DNA of 64,000 bases from an uncultured SAR116 cluster alpha proteobacterium (lineage in GTDB: Bacteria; Pseudomonadota; Alphaproteobacteria; Puniceispirillales; Puniceispirillaceae): positions 124,001 to 188,000 of the forward strand of contig CABYPW010000001.1 in assembly GCA_902520885.1 (NCBI GenBank). Reading direction: 5' to 3'. The position numbers and the translations under genes were made by a program. The notes under the pieces were generated by a model that was not told the DNA's origin, did not search any database, and was given only the letters and a program-made list of their open reading frames with translations. The number at the start of each line of letters is the position of its first letter. Position 1 is the stretch's first letter. Shown here piece by piece: positions 63,220 to 64,000 of the stretch.

Positions 63220-64000
63220 TTAAATAACTGGATTCGTTAGAGAACCTAATCCGGTAATATTGATGGTAACTTTATCCCCTGATTTTAAAAACTTTGGTGG
63301 TGAAAAACCTATGCCCACACCAACTGGCGTTCCAGTTGCAATTATATCACCTGCGAGCAGCGTGCCTGTTAGAGTTAGTGTTTCAATTAATGTTGGTATA
63401 TCAAAAATTAGGTCCCTGACTTCTGCCTGCTGCCGGACCTCATCATTTACAAGCGTCTGGATCTGCATAGATGGTAGGTCGTCAATTTCATCTTTAGTAA
63501 CTATATAAGGTCCCATCGGCCCAAAGGTGTCCAGACCTTTACCTATTGTCCATTGATTATGTTTTTTTTGTAATTCTCGCGAAGTTACATCATTAATTAT
63601 AACATATCCAAAAACATAATCCTGCCAATCGTTTTTAGCGACACGACGCGCAGTCTTACTAATTACCACACCAAGCTCTCCCTCATAATCAACTGAACCA
63701 GTTGGGTCTATTGATGTGTCAATAGCATCATCTGGACCAATTAGGGATGTCATAGCCTTAGTAAAAATTATGGGCTCTGATGGAATAGTCTCTTTCTGGG
63801 TTGCATCAAAACCTGAATCAAAAAACTCCTTGGCATGAGCATAATAATTTTTACCTACACAAATCATATCTCGCAACAAGTAAGGTATTGGCGACAGTAT
63901 TCTTATTTCACTTAGTTTTTTCCTAGGAGCTTTATCTAACATTGCTTGCCATTCAGAGACTTTACCAGAACTTATCATAGCTAAAACAGCTGTATTTGCA
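63220..64000 (-). CDS. Fumarylacetoacetate hydrolase (FAH) family protein, start outside the window
   Basis: The C-terminal 260 codons of an FAH-domain enzyme. PIPYLLRDMICVGKNYYAHAKE, the metal motif YEGELGVVI and the late GDIIATGTPVGVG are clear. The frame stays open to the window's right edge past the ATG at 63978, and family members have about 60 residues before this, so the gene starts beyond the window. Members cut 2,4-diketo acids or decarboxylate and isomerise aromatic-derived acids, which suits the region. Confidence 0.92.
   Translation of the reverse strand, partial: ANTAVLAMISSGKVSEWQAMLDKAPRKKLSEIRILSPIPYLLRDMICVGKNYYAHAKEFFDSGFDATQKETIPSEPIIFTKAMTSLIGPDDAIDTSIDPTGSVDYEGELGVVISKTARRVAKNDWQDYVFGYVIINDVTSRELQKKHNQWTIGKGLDTFGPMGPYIVTKDEIDDLPSMQIQTLVNDEVRQQAEVRDLIFDIPTLIETLTLTGTLLAGDIIATGTPVGVGIGFSPPKFLKSGDKVTINITGLGSLTNPVI

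Noticed and set aside
1-64000. tRNA and rRNA genes, CRISPR arrays, insertion sequences, phage genes and restriction or defence systems
   Set aside because: I looked in the gaps between genes and among the proteins and saw none.

Overview
The window is AT-rich, tightly packed bacterial chromosome from an alphaproteobacterium, probably a marine free-living lineage with a streamlined genome. The lineage signs are the order tsaD / hemC-hemD-mic60-hemY with a mitofilin (Mic60) homologue, an IalB-family protein beside rlmN and argG, and an ECF sigma factor paired with a ChrR-type anti-sigma. Marine life is suggested by acuI (acryloyl-CoA reductase) and the dominance of high-affinity ABC uptake systems. 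I name no genus. I saw no tRNA, rRNA, CRISPR array, insertion sequence or phage gene.

1-29.3 kb is mostly core metabolism: a partial BI-1 protein, rlmN, ialB, ECF sigma/anti-sigma, a DUF3429 membrane protein, argG, Fe-superoxide dismutase, gamma-carbonic anhydrase-like protein, a TauE/SafE permease, hpt, acuI, a rhodanese, a TPR protein, pyk, a complete branched-chain amino-acid type ABC transporter (binding protein, livG, livF, livH, livM), the heme/Mic60 cluster, tsaD-gpsA-EVE, a lipid A/glycan glycosyltransferase trio and leucyl aminopeptidase.

29.3-64 kb is an accessory catabolic region. A long minus-strand run (44.8 to 32.5 kb) carries a TauE permease, a VOC epimerase-like protein, a MenB/BadI-like crotonase, an alpha/beta hydrolase, a class III CoA-transferase, an enolase-superfamily enzyme, a complete oligopeptide-type ABC transporter and a beta-hydroxyacid dehydrogenase. 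A plus-strand operon (44.9-50.2 kb) encodes a cyclase-family hydrolase, a ThDP enzyme, a tandem OsmC-like protein with one degenerate half, and a second alpha/beta hydrolase of the same subfamily. Then come an ACMSD-type amidohydrolase, a two-subunit CoA-transferase, a LigI-like lactonase, an SDR, an IlvD/Edd dehydratase, a DMT exporter, MatB, a NitT/TauT-type ABC transporter and a partial FAH-family hydrolase. Together they look like equipment to import, CoA-activate, ring-open and decarboxylate cyclic or aromatic-derived acids; the substrate cannot be read from sequence.

The catabolic region encodes no transcription factor, yet an identical palindrome, TATCGATA followed by A, lies in five of its intergenic regions, four of them 31-44 nt before a start codon. 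This looks like a regulon operated by a regulator encoded elsewhere. Other points of interest are a tandem palindromic operator before ialB, an anti-sigma factor that has lost its zinc ligands, and hairpin attenuators directly after two binding-protein genes.
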